Below, piece by piece: positions 8,436 to 16,978 of a stretch of 64,000 nucleotides of DNA. The first letter of the stretch is position 1; every line of letters begins with the position of its first letter. Source of the stretch: Candidatus Pseudobacter hemicellulosilyticus (GTDB lineage: Bacteria > Bacteroidota > Bacteroidia > Chitinophagales > Chitinophagaceae); contig CP119311.1 of assembly GCA_029202545.1 (NCBI GenBank), positions 992,001 through 1,056,000 on the forward strand, given 5' to 3'. The position numbers and the translations under genes are program-made. The notes under the pieces were generated by a model. That model worked only from the letters and a program-made list of their open reading frames with translations. It was not told where the DNA came from and searched no databases.

Positions 8436-9887
8436 TTAAACGTTCACCCAATTTTTTGCATCCTGTACCCTATGCTGCAGGTTGATGCGTACCCCGAATT
8501 TATTCCGCAGGTGCCGGGTCAGTGCATCGGCGGCATACACGCTGCGGTGCTGACCGCCGGTACAGCCAAAGCTGATGACCAGGTTGTCAAAGCCCCTGCG
8601 GATATAGTCTTCCACGGTGATGTCTATAATATCAAATACACTGTTCAGGAATTCCGGCATGCGGGTCTGCTGTTCCAGAAAATCCTTGACGCCTTTATCG
8701 CGGCCGGTCTGCGTTTTAAATTCAGCCAGCCGGCCGGGGTTCAGGATGCCGCGGCAGTCAAATACAAAACCGCCGCCATTACCACTGTCATCCGCAGGAA
8801 TACCGGCGCGGAAAGAGAAGCTGTTCACATGCACTACCAGCGGCGTTTCGGCAGTAGCCTTGAGCGGTGTGAACCGCTCAATGATCTCTTCACTCACACA
8901 GACCGATAATACTTTCCGGAACTCGGGCACGGCAATACCGATGCTCTGGTTCTCAATAAACCATTTGAGGTTAGCCAGGGCCTGTGGAATGCTGGTCAGG
9001 AACTGCGCCTTGCGTTCAAACAGCCCCCGGAAGCCATAGGCGCCCAGCACCTGGAGCAGGCGGATCAGCACATAGCCATTGTACTGGCTTTTGAAGATGA
9101 TCCTGTCCACCGGCTGCCCGATAATGGTTTCAAAGGAATCCATATAATCATTGAGCAGCCCTTCTTTCCATTCATCAGGCAGGTTGGCCCGCGCCTGCCA
9201 GAGCATACTGGCGGCATCGTATTGGGGGGCGCCCCGCATACCACCCTGGTAGTCGATGAAATGCACCGAATCATCCGGCTGCACCAGGATATTGCGGCTC
9301 TGGAAATCCCGGAACATGAAGTATTTGTATTCCGTATGGGTCAGGTAGTTGCTCAGCGCTTCAAAATCATCGATCAGCTTTTGCTTATCGTAGGGCTTGC
9401 GCAGGGCATCCAGGAAATAATATTTGAAATAGAGCAGGTCGGCCATGATAGCCTGTTTGCCAAACTCCCGGTTGGTGAGGCAGCGGGAATAGTCCAGTCC
9501 TTCATGTCCTTTTACCTGCAGCAGGGCCAGCTGATGAAGGCTTTTTTTGAAAAGCGCATACACATGCTCACTCAATCCTTCTGCTTCCAGCCTGTTCAGC
9601 AGGGACACATCTCCCAGGTCCTCCTGCAGGTAGATGGTCCGGTCCTCACTGGCGCAGAGGATAGCCGGCACCGGCAGCTGGCGGGCGCGGAAATGTTCCG
9701 AGAAATAAAGGAAGGTATCGTTCTCAGGGATATTATTGCCATGTGTGGCTATAAAGGTCCCTTTTTGAGTATGTACACGAAAATACCGCCGGTCGGAGCC
9801 GGACTGCGGCAACACGGTTACGGATGTTGGTTCCGAGCCGAAATAAGTCAGGCACAACTGACGGATAGCATCAATAACAGAAACCAT
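8436..9887 (-). CDS. Fusion of an AmgK-like sugar kinase (APH fold) with a RapZ C-terminal domain
   Basis: A 483-residue protein with two domains. Residues 1-330 are an aminoglycoside-phosphotransferase fold with a nucleotide loop (GSDRRYFRV, 30-38), a catalytic loop FRDFQSRNIL (Asp194, Asn199) and a metal Asp in FIDYQGG (Asp212); the closest function I know is AmgK, anomeric kinase of N-acetylmuramate and GlcNAc. Residues 348-478 match the C-terminal domain of RapZ (FDCRGILNPGR and GCTGGQHRSVYAAD), the part that senses glucosamine-6-phosphate and binds RNA in E. coli. The Walker-A domain of true RapZ is absent. The MurU-like gene lies 47 bases upstream on the same strand, as AmgK and MurU are paired elsewhere. 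A role in cell-wall sugar recycling is inferred, not shown. Confidence 0.82.
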   Translation of the reverse strand: MVSVIDAIRQLCLTYFGSEPTSVTVLPQSGSDRRYFRVHTQKGTFIATHGNNIPENDTFLYFSEHFRARQLPVPAILCASEDRTIYLQEDLGDVSLLNRLEAEGLSEHVYALFKKSLHQLALLQVKGHEGLDYSRCLTNREFGKQAIMADLLYFKYYFLDALRKPYDKQKLIDDFEALSNYLTHTEYKYFMFRDFQSRNILVQPDDSVHFIDYQGGMRGAPQYDAASMLWQARANLPDEWKEGLLNDYMDSFETIIGQPVDRIIFKSQYNGYVLIRLLQVLGAYGFRGLFERKAQFLTSIPQALANLKWFIENQSIGIAVPEFRKVLSVCVSEEIIERFTPLKATAETPLVVHVNSFSFRAGIPADDSGNGGGFVFDCRGILNPGRLAEFKTQTGRDKGVKDFLEQQTRMPEFLNSVFDIIDITVEDYIRRGFDNLVISFGCTGGQHRSVYAADALTRHLRNKFGVRINLQHRVQDAKNWVNV

Positions 9888-9934
9888 ATGCTTGTTGAGG
9901 TTGGCGGTAAAAGTACTGAAAAATCAGGATGCGG

Positions 9935-10648
9935 TCAGGGGAACAGGCTTTCGGCGGTGGCCACAGCCTCTGGTTTGCCCACATCAATGAAGCGGGAGCC
10001 GCTATGGTCAAAGCCTTTGATGGTTTCCCGGGTGGCGAGACGGAGATACAGGTCTACGATACCAAATTTGCCCGTTTCTTCTATCAGGTCCGGGAGGCCC
10101 GGCTCAATAAGGTGGATGCCGGAAAAAGCTTTGGGTTGCAGGGCAGACTCCTGCCGGCTGATACGCTCCTGCCCCGTCTGGTTATTGCGCCAGCCGCAGA
10201 GCGTCATGGTATCATTGAAGAGGAACTGGCGGGAGCTGGAGCGGCCCGTAACAGCCAGGGTGGCCAGCGGTTGTTCTGCTTCATGGAAGCGGATCAGGCG
10301 GCCCAGGTCAAGGTCGGTGAGGATATCTACATTGAGGAGCAGGGTACGCTGTCCCGCCAGCAGCGGAGCGGCCTGCTTCAGGCCACCTCCTGTTTCCAGG
10401 ACCTGTGAGCGTTCATCACTGATGCGCACCTCACTGCCCCAGCCGTCGTTCTCCCGGATAGCATTTTCTATCTGGTCGGCAAAATGATGCACATTGACCA
10501 CAACCTTCCGGATGCCATAACGTTGGAGGTATTCAATATTCCTTTGCAGCAGGCTTTTTCCATTGATAACAGCCAATGCTTTGGGATGCCGGTCCGTCCA
10601 GGGTTTGAAGCGGGTGCCCAGGCCGGCGGCAAAGATCATTGCTTGCAT
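9935..10648 (-). CDS. MurU-like sugar-1-phosphate nucleotidyltransferase
   Basis: A 237-residue NTP_transferase. The N-terminus MQAMIFAAGLGTRFKPWT holds the nucleotide-binding G-x-G-T-R signature and is followed by HPKAL with the substrate Lys; NVDILTD provides the metal Asp. The short single-domain form and the pairing with an AmgK-like kinase point to MurU, which makes UDP-MurNAc from MurNAc-1-phosphate and UTP in peptidoglycan recycling. Other sugar-1-phosphates (mannose or glucose) cannot be excluded. It starts ten bases after the end of nadB on the same strand, so nadB, this gene, the kinase fusion and the acyltransferase may form one leftward transcript. Confidence 0.8.
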   Translation of the reverse strand: MQAMIFAAGLGTRFKPWTDRHPKALAVINGKSLLQRNIEYLQRYGIRKVVVNVHHFADQIENAIRENDGWGSEVRISDERSQVLETGGGLKQAAPLLAGQRTLLLNVDILTDLDLGRLIRFHEAEQPLATLAVTGRSSSRQFLFNDTMTLCGWRNNQTGQERISRQESALQPKAFSGIHLIEPGLPDLIEETGKFGIVDLYLRLATRETIKGFDHSGSRFIDVGKPEAVATAESLFP

Positions 10649-10658
10649 ACAGGTGCTT

Positions 10659-12275
10659 TTACAGTACTATATTTTGTACCAGCGGGCTCTTTTCCGTATA
10701 GTCAGTATTGAAATGCAGGCCCCTGCTCTCCTTACGGAAATGGGCGCATTTTACAATCAGGTAACTCACGGTGATCATGTTGCGCAATTCACAGAGCTGG
10801 GGCGACAGTACGCTGGTCTCATACAGGGATTCTGTCTCTTCCCATAACAGGTCCAGTCGCTTGAGCGCTCTTTCCAGGCGGGTATTGGTTCGTACAATAC
10901 CTACATAATCACTCATGATCTGCTGCACTTCCTTCAGGCTTTGGGTAATGAGGATCATTTCCTTGGGCTCAGTAGTGCCGCTGGCATTCCAGTCGGGTAT
11001 ATCTGAAGGCTCCACTGCCAGTCCGCCCCGGTTGCCATTCCGGATCCGCTGGGTGGCATCCATAAAGCAGCGGTGCGCAAACACCATCGCTTCCAGGAGC
11101 GAGTTGCTGGCCAGTCGGTTGGCGCCATGCAGGCCTGTGCTGGCGCATTCCCCGGCAGCATAGAGATTGGTGATACTGGTTCGTCCCCATTCATCTGCTT
11201 TAATACCGCCGCAGCTGTAGTGAGCTGCCGGCGCCACAGGGATCAGGTCTTTGGTGACATCAATGCCAATGGATTTGCATTTCTCGTAGATATTGGGGAA
11301 ATGCTCCATGAATTTATCAAAGGGCATATGCCGTACATCCAGGTACACATGCTCTGTACCGGTGATCTTCATTTCACTGTCAATAGCGCGGGCCACAATA
11401 TCACGGGGCGCCAGGTCCTTGCGCGCATCATACCGTTCCATGAACGCCTCGCCATTCTTGTTGCGGAGGATACCGCCATCACCCCGCACCGCTTCGGTGA
11501 TCAGGAACGACTGGCCCCTTACGCCCGGTTCATAGAGCGCAGTAGGGTGGAACTGGATGAACTCCATGTTCTCGATCCTTCCTTTGGCGCGGTACACCAT
11601 GGCCACACCATCACCAGTGGCAATATGGGGATTGGTAGTAGAGCGGTATACCTGGCCATTACCGCCGGTAGCCAGCAGGGTAATGCGGGAAAAGATCTTC
11701 TCGATCTGCTGGGTCTGGTGGTTCAGCACATAGACCCCGTAACATTCAATATTGGGCGTACTCTTGGTGACCAGGTAACCCAGGTGGTGCTGGGTGATCA
11801 GGTCTACCACAAAACAATGCTTGATGATCTCAATACTGGGATGGGCAGCTACAGCTTCCAGCAGGGCCCTTTCCATTTCCCGGCCGGTAACATCTTTATG
11901 GTGCAGGATGCGGAACTCACTATGCCCGCCTTCCTTGCCCAGCTTAAAGTCGCCATCGTCCTCTTTGTCAAACTGGGTGCCCCAGTCAATGATCTCGCGG
12001 ATACGGTCCACCCCTTCTTTCACCACAATCTCCACTACCGCCTTATTGCACAGCCCATCGCCGGCAATCAGGGTGTCCTCGATATGTTTGTCGAAACTAT
12101 CACGTTCAAAATCCGTTACGCCGGCAATGCCGCCCTGCGCGTATTTGGTATTGGTCTCATCCGCCTGGGACTTGGTGATCACCAGGATCTTTCTGTCGGG
12201 AAACTGCCGGGCGGCCTTCAGGGCAAATGTGAGGCCGGCAATACCAGAGCCTATGACTAAGAAATCAGTTTGCAT
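10659..12275 (-). CDS. nadB: L-aspartate oxidase
   Basis: A 538-residue flavoprotein that oxidises L-aspartate to iminoaspartate, the first step of NAD synthesis. The ATG at 12275 (MQTDFLVIGSGIAG) is preferred over one three codons earlier because the FAD-binding beta strand follows at once. Visible signatures are the dinucleotide motif GSGIAGL, the TKYAQGGIAG loop that distinguishes NadB-type enzymes, a flavin-linked RGDGGILRN segment, and YSCGGIKAD with AAGECASTGLHGANRLASNS near the C-terminal third. Length is typical for NadB. NadA and NadC are not in this window. The C-terminal helical domain is complete. Confidence 0.95.
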   Translation of the reverse strand: MQTDFLVIGSGIAGLTFALKAARQFPDRKILVITKSQADETNTKYAQGGIAGVTDFERDSFDKHIEDTLIAGDGLCNKAVVEIVVKEGVDRIREIIDWGTQFDKEDDGDFKLGKEGGHSEFRILHHKDVTGREMERALLEAVAAHPSIEIIKHCFVVDLITQHHLGYLVTKSTPNIECYGVYVLNHQTQQIEKIFSRITLLATGGNGQVYRSTTNPHIATGDGVAMVYRAKGRIENMEFIQFHPTALYEPGVRGQSFLITEAVRGDGGILRNKNGEAFMERYDARKDLAPRDIVARAIDSEMKITGTEHVYLDVRHMPFDKFMEHFPNIYEKCKSIGIDVTKDLIPVAPAAHYSCGGIKADEWGRTSITNLYAAGECASTGLHGANRLASNSLLEAMVFAHRCFMDATQRIRNGNRGGLAVEPSDIPDWNASGTTEPKEMILITQSLKEVQQIMSDYVGIVRTNTRLERALKRLDLLWEETESLYETSVLSPQLCELRNMITVSYLIVKCAHFRKESRGLHFNTDYTEKSPLVQNIVL

Positions 12276-12720
12276 ATTGTACAATTACGGGTTGTAAATG
12301 TAGCTTTTTTTGAACTTTAACCGGGACGAACCAACTGCCCTATGACTAAACTCAGGTACCTGTCAGGGGAACAGTGCTGGCGGGGCCGCTTTACAGGAAC
12401 TGGCCGGCAGCTGTAATAAGGGACAAGATCCCGCCTTCAACGCCGCAGTACGCCGCCCTGTTCACCGGCAAAAAGGCTGCTCCGGCTGATTTTAATAGTA
12501 ATTTCATGCCACCGGAAAAGGCAGGGCAGGCTTTGGCAGTAACCGGGGGCCGGAAAAGGGCCTGCAGCCGACAGGAATCATAAAAATTGTTGTTTGAGTT
12601 GCCGTATCTTGCAGCCGCACAAAAGAATGGTCATTTTTCTTTGAACCTATCCAAACAATACACTGGTTCTTTCAATATGTGATCAATAAGTTTTTTTAAT
12701 AGTTAAATTTTCTCGAAGAT
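12276..12720. other. 445-bp gap between nadB and galK with no convincing gene
   Basis: The divergent start regions of nadB and galK must share this gap. The first 270 bases are GC-rich and contain short inverted repeats, for example TTACAG (12391-12396) with CTGTAA (12411-12416) and GGGA-CAAGA-TCCC (12420-12432). A 69-codon frame at 12374-12583 has an amino-acid composition unlike a protein. The last 140 bases are AT-rich and probably hold the galK promoter; TATCTTGCAGCCGC at 12605 resembles a -7 element with one T missing. Confidence 0.5.
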
Positions 12721-13869
12721 ATGTTAGTCGATCGTTTGCGAAAACAGTTCCGGGACCTCTATGGAAAAGACGCTTCAATTGCAGCCTCCCCCGGCCGTGT
12801 GAATTTAATTGGTGAGCACACAGACTATAACGAAGGTTTTGTGCTGCCCGGCGGTGTGGACAAGAAAATGTATGTAGCCTACGCCCTGAATAATACGGAT
12901 ACTATCAATGTATACGCCAGCCAGTTCAATGAATCGGCTTCCTTCAAACCTGCGGACACCCTGACACCCCAGAAAGGATGGCTGAACTACCTCCTGGGCG
13001 TAACACACCATATCAAAGCCAAAGGCAAAACGATCGGCGGTGTGGACATTATCCTCGATGGCGATGTACCTGTAGGCGCCGGCATGAGCTCCTCTGCCGC
13101 CCTCTGCTCTGCTTATGGCTTTGCCCTGAACGAGCAGTTTGGACTGGGACTGAGCCGCATGGAGCTGGCGCTGATAGGCCAGGCCACAGAACATACTTTT
13201 GTAGGCGCCAAAGTGGGCATCATGGACCAGTTTGCCAGCCTGCACGGCAAAAAAGGCCATGTGATGAAACTGGACTGCCGCAGCCTGGAGTATGAATACA
13301 TTCCCTTTGATTTCCCCGATTACAAGATCGTACTGGTCAACAGCATGGTGACCCATAGCCTGGCCAGCTCTGAATACAATGTGAGAAGGCAGCAGTGTGA
13401 GGAAGGTGTAGCCATCCTGAAAAAACACCAGCCTGCTATCAACTCGCTCCGGGACGTAAGCCTTGATTTCCTCAACGCCCATAAAGAAGAGTTGTCTCCC
13501 GTGGTCTATGACCGCTGCTGGTATGTGGTAACAGAGGAAGCCAGGCTGCTCAAGGGTTGTGAAGCCCTGGCCAAAGGAGACCTGGACAGTTTCGGCAAAC
13601 TGATGATCGCTACACACAATGGCCTCAGCAAACAATACGCTGTAAGCTGCACCCAGCTGGACTTCCTGGCGGAACGCGCAGGATTGATTGAAGGCGTGGC
13701 CGGTTCCCGGATGATGGGCGGTGGCTTTGGCGGCTGCACTATCAACATTGTGAAAGCTGATAAGGTGGACGCTTTCACCCAGCAGATCCAGCAGGCCTTT
13801 GAAGGACTGTTCAAAGTGACCCCTGAAGTTTACGTGACGCAGATCGAAGACGGCGCCCGCATTTTATAG
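12721..13869 (+). CDS. galK: Galactokinase
   Basis: A 382-residue GHMP kinase that phosphorylates galactose at C1 (Leloir pathway, cytoplasm). All three family signatures are present: the galactokinase motif GRVNLIGEHTDYNEG at 25-39, the phosphate-binding loop PVGAGMSSSAAL (117-128), and the C-terminal GSRMMGGGFGGCTI. Length matches the family. No galT, galE or galactosidase gene adjoins, so the gene is a single unit, closed by a strong terminator at 13893. Confidence 0.95.
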   Translation: MLVDRLRKQFRDLYGKDASIAASPGRVNLIGEHTDYNEGFVLPGGVDKKMYVAYALNNTDTINVYASQFNESASFKPADTLTPQKGWLNYLLGVTHHIKAKGKTIGGVDIILDGDVPVGAGMSSSAALCSAYGFALNEQFGLGLSRMELALIGQATEHTFVGAKVGIMDQFASLHGKKGHVMKLDCRSLEYEYIPFDFPDYKIVLVNSMVTHSLASSEYNVRRQQCEEGVAILKKHQPAINSLRDVSLDFLNAHKEELSPVVYDRCWYVVTEEARLLKGCEALAKGDLDSFGKLMIATHNGLSKQYAVSCTQLDFLAERAGLIEGVAGSRMMGGGFGGCTINIVKADKVDAFTQQIQQAFEGLFKVTPEVYVTQIEDGARIL

Positions 13870-13892
13870 GCAGCGCTGATCCGCATATTTTG

Positions 13893-13927
13893 AAAAGGGT
13901 GTATCAAAAAGACGATACACCCTTTTT
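13893..13927 (+). terminator. Strong intrinsic terminator after galK
   Basis: AAAAGGGTGTATC (13893-13905) pairs perfectly over 13 bp with GATACACCCTTTT (13914-13926), with an 8-nt loop and a T-rich tail. It starts 24 bases after the galK stop codon. Confidence 0.9.
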
Positions 13928-13932
13928 GTTTT

Positions 13933-13959
13933 CGGCTACCTGATGGAGACAGGTAGCCG
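13933..13959. terminator. Second perfect hairpin between the convergent genes
   Basis: CGGCTACCTG (13933-13942) and CAGGTAGCCG (13950-13959) form a perfect 10-bp stem with a 7-nt loop, followed by TTTAAG. It lies between galK and the convergent WYL regulator and could end either transcript. Confidence 0.55.
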
Positions 13960-13987
13960 TTTAAGCCATGCTCAGGGCCTTCATTTA

Positions 13988-14006
13988 TTTTTGATACATC
14001 CTTTTT
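13988..14006 (-). terminator. Inverted copy of the galK terminator arm at the regulator's 3' end
   Basis: TTTTTGATACATCC followed by TTTTT matches the reverse complement of 13893-13910 with one mismatch. The two arms could pair across 77 bases and enclose the second hairpin. The segment overlaps the stop codon of the WYL regulator at 14005-14007. Confidence 0.35.
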
Positions 14007-14961
14007 ATCGGGAAAACTGTTCCTGGGCCAGCGCTATGATCCTGCGCAGCTCTTCCTGGAGCTGCACCGGTGATTCCACCTGCACGCCACCGGTGAACAT
14101 CAGCAGCCAGCGACCGAAATAATGAAGGGAACTGGTAAGAAAGACCATCCGCACAAAATCCGCTTCCTTTTCTTCCCGGACAAAACCATAGAAATACCGG
14201 GACTCGTGGATATAGCGGGCCACTTCCGCATCCACCCGGATCACCACTTCCTGCAGGCCGGAAGTATCCCTGACCAGGGATTCTATATAGGCTTTCAGGG
14301 TGGGATGATTGGCCTCCAGGAACCGCTCATCCAGGGTTTGCAGTCGCTGGATACGGTTCACCCGGAAATCCCGGTAATTGTTGCGCAGCCGGCACCAGCC
14401 GATCAGGTGCCAGTACTGGCTGTAATACCAGAGACCAATAGGTTCCACTATGCGGTGTGTTTCTTCATCGTTCTTGCCGGACTGGTAACAGATATTGATG
14501 GCCCTTTTCTCTACAATGCAGCGCTGCAGGACGGCCAGGTGCGGATCAGGGCCCTGCTCGGCCTGTACAGGCCTGTAGCGCATCACGGCAATATGATCCG
14601 TCAGGTGATCCAGGTTGTCCTTATCGGAGGAGCGCATCACCGCTTTGATCTTGTAAAGGGCCGCTTCAAAATGTTTCTGAACGGAGGCGTCTGACATTTT
14701 CTCGGCCAGCTTACCACCCAGCAGCAGCGCATTGGCCTCTTCAGGGGAAAACATGACCGGTGGCAGGCGATAGCCCTCCATGATGGAATAACCGCTGCCT
14801 GCTTCGCCAATAACAGGCACACCACTTTCATCCAGCGCCTTCACATCACGGTAAACCGTACGCAGGCTGATATGAAACCGGTTAGCGATTTCCTGGGCGG
14901 TAACCCTTTTCTTGCTTTGAAGATGCGTGAGGATGGCGTGCAGACGGTCAATGCGGTTCAC
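14005..14961 (-). CDS. YafY-type transcriptional regulator (HTH_11 + WYL domain)
   Basis: A 318-residue DNA-binding protein. The N-terminal winged helix (MNRIDRLHAILTHLQSKKRV, then TAQEIANRFHISLRTVYRDVKAL) is the HTH_11 fold. The central and C-terminal region is a WYL domain (INICYQSGKNDE, RIVEPIGLWYYSQYWHLIGWC, FRVNRI), thought to bind nucleic-acid or nucleotide ligands. Such proteins act as repressors or activators of stress, defence or metabolic genes; no target is obvious here. The divergent neighbour is 3-hydroxyacyl-CoA dehydrogenase, a possible target only by position. Confidence 0.88.
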   Translation of the reverse strand: MNRIDRLHAILTHLQSKKRVTAQEIANRFHISLRTVYRDVKALDESGVPVIGEAGSGYSIMEGYRLPPVMFSPEEANALLLGGKLAEKMSDASVQKHFEAALYKIKAVMRSSDKDNLDHLTDHIAVMRYRPVQAEQGPDPHLAVLQRCIVEKRAINICYQSGKNDEETHRIVEPIGLWYYSQYWHLIGWCRLRNNYRDFRVNRIQRLQTLDERFLEANHPTLKAYIESLVRDTSGLQEVVIRVDAEVARYIHESRYFYGFVREEKEADFVRMVFLTSSLHYFGRWLLMFTGGVQVESPVQLQEELRRIIALAQEQFSR

Positions 14962-14968
14962 GGCTGAC

Positions 14969-14999
14969 GAAAATTAAGAAGCTAAATTACAAAGGTCAA
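14969..14999 (-). promoter_or_regulatory. Candidate promoter of the WYL regulator
   Basis: On the minus strand TTG (14999-14997) is followed after 20 bases by TAATTTTC (14976-14969), one base from the TAnnTTTG consensus. It ends seven bases before the ATG, implying a very short leader. Confidence 0.4.
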
Positions 15000-15056
15000 A
15001 TCGTATGAGCCCGCTTTTTACTACATTTATCCTTTAAAATTCATTTTATTCCAAAC

Positions 15057-15902
15057 ATGGTCCAGACAGTTTGTGTTTGCGGCGCCGGAACCATGGGCCG
15101 CGGTATTGCCCAGGTAGCTGCACAAAGCAGTTTACCGGTGGTCCTCTACGATGTACATGCGGAGAGCCTGGAGAAAGCCCATGTGGCCCTGCAGGCCGAC
15201 CTGCAGGCGCTGGTGGACAGGAAAAAGATCAGCCCGCAGGAACAGGCTGCCATCAGCAGCCAGATCCGTTTCAGCAGCGACCTGAACGATTGTATTGCTG
15301 ATATCATCATTGAAGCCATTGTAGAGAGAACGGCCGTCAAAGTAGGCCTCTTCAACCAGCTGGCGGAAGTGAACCATAGTGAAACCATCTTTGCCACCAA
15401 TACTTCCTCTCTGTCCGTTACTGAACTGGCCAGGCAGGTAGTACAGCCTTCCAGGCTGGCAGGGATGCATTTCTTTAACCCGGCCCCGGTAATGAAACTG
15501 GTAGAGGTAGTGAACACGTCTTTTACCAGCCCCGCCACTACAGCGGCCATCATGACCCTGGCCCGGCAGTTCGGCAAAACACCCGTGCTTTGCCAGGATG
15601 CACCCGGCTTTATTGTGAACCATGTGGCCAGGCCCTATTACCTGGAAGCGCTCAGACTGGTGGAACCCGGACTGACCGATATGGAGACGGTGGACAGCCT
15701 GCTGGAAGCTACGGGATTCAGGATGGGGCCCTTCAAACTGATGGACCTGATCGGCAATGATATCAACTACGCAGTAAGCTGTTCCGTGTATGAACAACTG
15801 GGCAGTCCGCTGCGCCTTCAACCGTCCCCTATCCAGGCAGCTAAAGTGAGCAAGGGAGAGTTAGGCAGAAAAACAGGCAAAGGGTATTATCAATATAGTT
15901 GA
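15057..15902 (+). CDS. 3-hydroxyacyl-CoA dehydrogenase (single-domain type)
   Basis: A 281-residue NAD-dependent enzyme that interconverts 3-hydroxyacyl-CoA and 3-oxoacyl-CoA. The Rossmann motif is CGAGTMGRGIAQVAA near residue 7, with an acidic strand end (VVLYDVH). The signature MHFFNPAPVMKLVEVV and the C-terminal six-helix domain (FRMGPFKLMDLIGNDINY) are complete. The size matches the monofunctional Hbd/PaaH type rather than the fused FadB form. No thiolase or crotonase lies nearby. The following epimerase begins ten bases later, so the two are probably co-transcribed. Substrate chain length cannot be told from sequence. Confidence 0.92.
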   Translation: MVQTVCVCGAGTMGRGIAQVAAQSSLPVVLYDVHAESLEKAHVALQADLQALVDRKKISPQEQAAISSQIRFSSDLNDCIADIIIEAIVERTAVKVGLFNQLAEVNHSETIFATNTSSLSVTELARQVVQPSRLAGMHFFNPAPVMKLVEVVNTSFTSPATTAAIMTLARQFGKTPVLCQDAPGFIVNHVARPYYLEALRLVEPGLTDMETVDSLLEATGFRMGPFKLMDLIGNDINYAVSCSVYEQLGSPLRLQPSPIQAAKVSKGELGRKTGKGYYQYS

Positions 15903-15912
15903 AAAGAATACA

Positions 15913-16929
15913 TTGGAGCAGAACAAGCAGCATAAGATCCTACTCACCGGGGGCACTGGTTTCCTTGGAGCATATATCCTGAAAGAATTGGTGGAACAGG
16001 GCTATTCCGTACGCGCCCTGAGAAGAACATCCAAACTGCCCTTCTTCCTGCCCGCCCATATCTTTGATCGCGTGGAATGGGTTGAGGGCGACCTGCTGGA
16101 CATCATTTCCCTTGAAGAAGCCATGGACGGTATTGATACCGTGATCCATGCCGCCGCTAAAGTGTCCTTTGATCCCGCCGATAAACAGGAATTATTCCGG
16201 ATCAATATCAATGGCACCGCCAATGTGGTGAACGCCGCGCTCATCTGTAACATACGCCGGCTGGTCTATATCAGCTCAGTAGCCGCATTGGGCAGAAGCG
16301 CCACCGGAGATACGGTGAACGAAGAAAAAAAATGGCAGAAAAGCAAGACCAATACCTGGTACGCCATCAGCAAATTCCAGGCTGAACGGGAAGTATGGCG
16401 CGGCATGGGCGAAGGCCTGGACGTGGTAGTACTGAACCCAAGCACCATCCTCGGTTATGGCGACTGGAAAAATTCCAGCGCCGCCATCTTCCGGAACGTA
16501 TACCAGGAATTCCCCTGGTACACCAATGGGGTGAACGGATTTGTAGATGTAGAGGATGTGGCCAGGGCTACCGTACGCCTCATGGAAAGCGACCTGGTGA
16601 ACCAGCAGTTCATTGTATCCGGCGACAACTGGCCCTTCCGCCAGCTGTTTAACAGCATTGCCGATGCCTTCGGCAAAAAGCAACCGGCTAAAATGGCTAC
16701 CCCATTCCTGGGCAGCATTGCCTGGCGGCTGGAAAAGCTGAAATCACTGTTCACCGGCAAACGCCCCCTGCTGACCCGGCAAAGCGCAAAAGTGGCGCAA
16801 AGCAAAACCTATTTCGACAATAGCAAGATCCTTAGCGCCCTGCCCGGTTTCTCCTTTACACCCCTGCAGGTCAGCGTGGAAAAAGCCTGTCGCCAATACC
16901 ACCAGTACCTGTCCAATGGCGGACAGTAG
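15913..16929 (+). CDS. NAD-dependent epimerase/dehydratase-family protein
   Basis: A 338-residue extended short-chain dehydrogenase. The start is TTG at 15913: the nucleotide loop TGGTGFLGAYI appears only about 12 residues later and there is no ATG before it. The catalytic pair is in WYAISKFQAE (Tyr-x3-Lys). The pattern (HAAAKVSFDP, YISSVAALG, NPSTILGYGDW) is that of the dihydroflavonol-reductase/3-beta-hydroxysteroid-dehydrogenase-like group found in many Bacteroidota; the true substrate is unknown. It follows the hydroxyacyl-CoA dehydrogenase by ten bases and precedes a secreted protein gene by 49 bases. Confidence 0.85.
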   Translation: MEQNKQHKILLTGGTGFLGAYILKELVEQGYSVRALRRTSKLPFFLPAHIFDRVEWVEGDLLDIISLEEAMDGIDTVIHAAAKVSFDPADKQELFRININGTANVVNAALICNIRRLVYISSVAALGRSATGDTVNEEKKWQKSKTNTWYAISKFQAEREVWRGMGEGLDVVVLNPSTILGYGDWKNSSAAIFRNVYQEFPWYTNGVNGFVDVEDVARATVRLMESDLVNQQFIVSGDNWPFRQLFNSIADAFGKKQPAKMATPFLGSIAWRLEKLKSLFTGKRPLLTRQSAKVAQSKTYFDNSKILSALPGFSFTPLQVSVEKACRQYHQYLSNGGQ

Positions 16930-16978
16930 ATACTTTATTGGCCGGCCCTTCGTTTTATTGCCATACCAATTGCTGAAC

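Noticed and set aside
11073..12260. Plus-strand frame of 395 codons opposite nadB
   Set aside because: The opposite strand encodes a complete L-aspartate oxidase.
12374..12583. Small frame of 69 codons in the galK upstream gap
   Set aside because: The composition (many Arg, Pro and Lys, no hydrophobic core) is unlike a protein and the frame has no context.
15001..15056. TACATTTA at 15022 as the promoter of the 3-hydroxyacyl-CoA dehydrogenase
   Set aside because: It is one base from consensus without a -33 TTG, so support is too weak to list.
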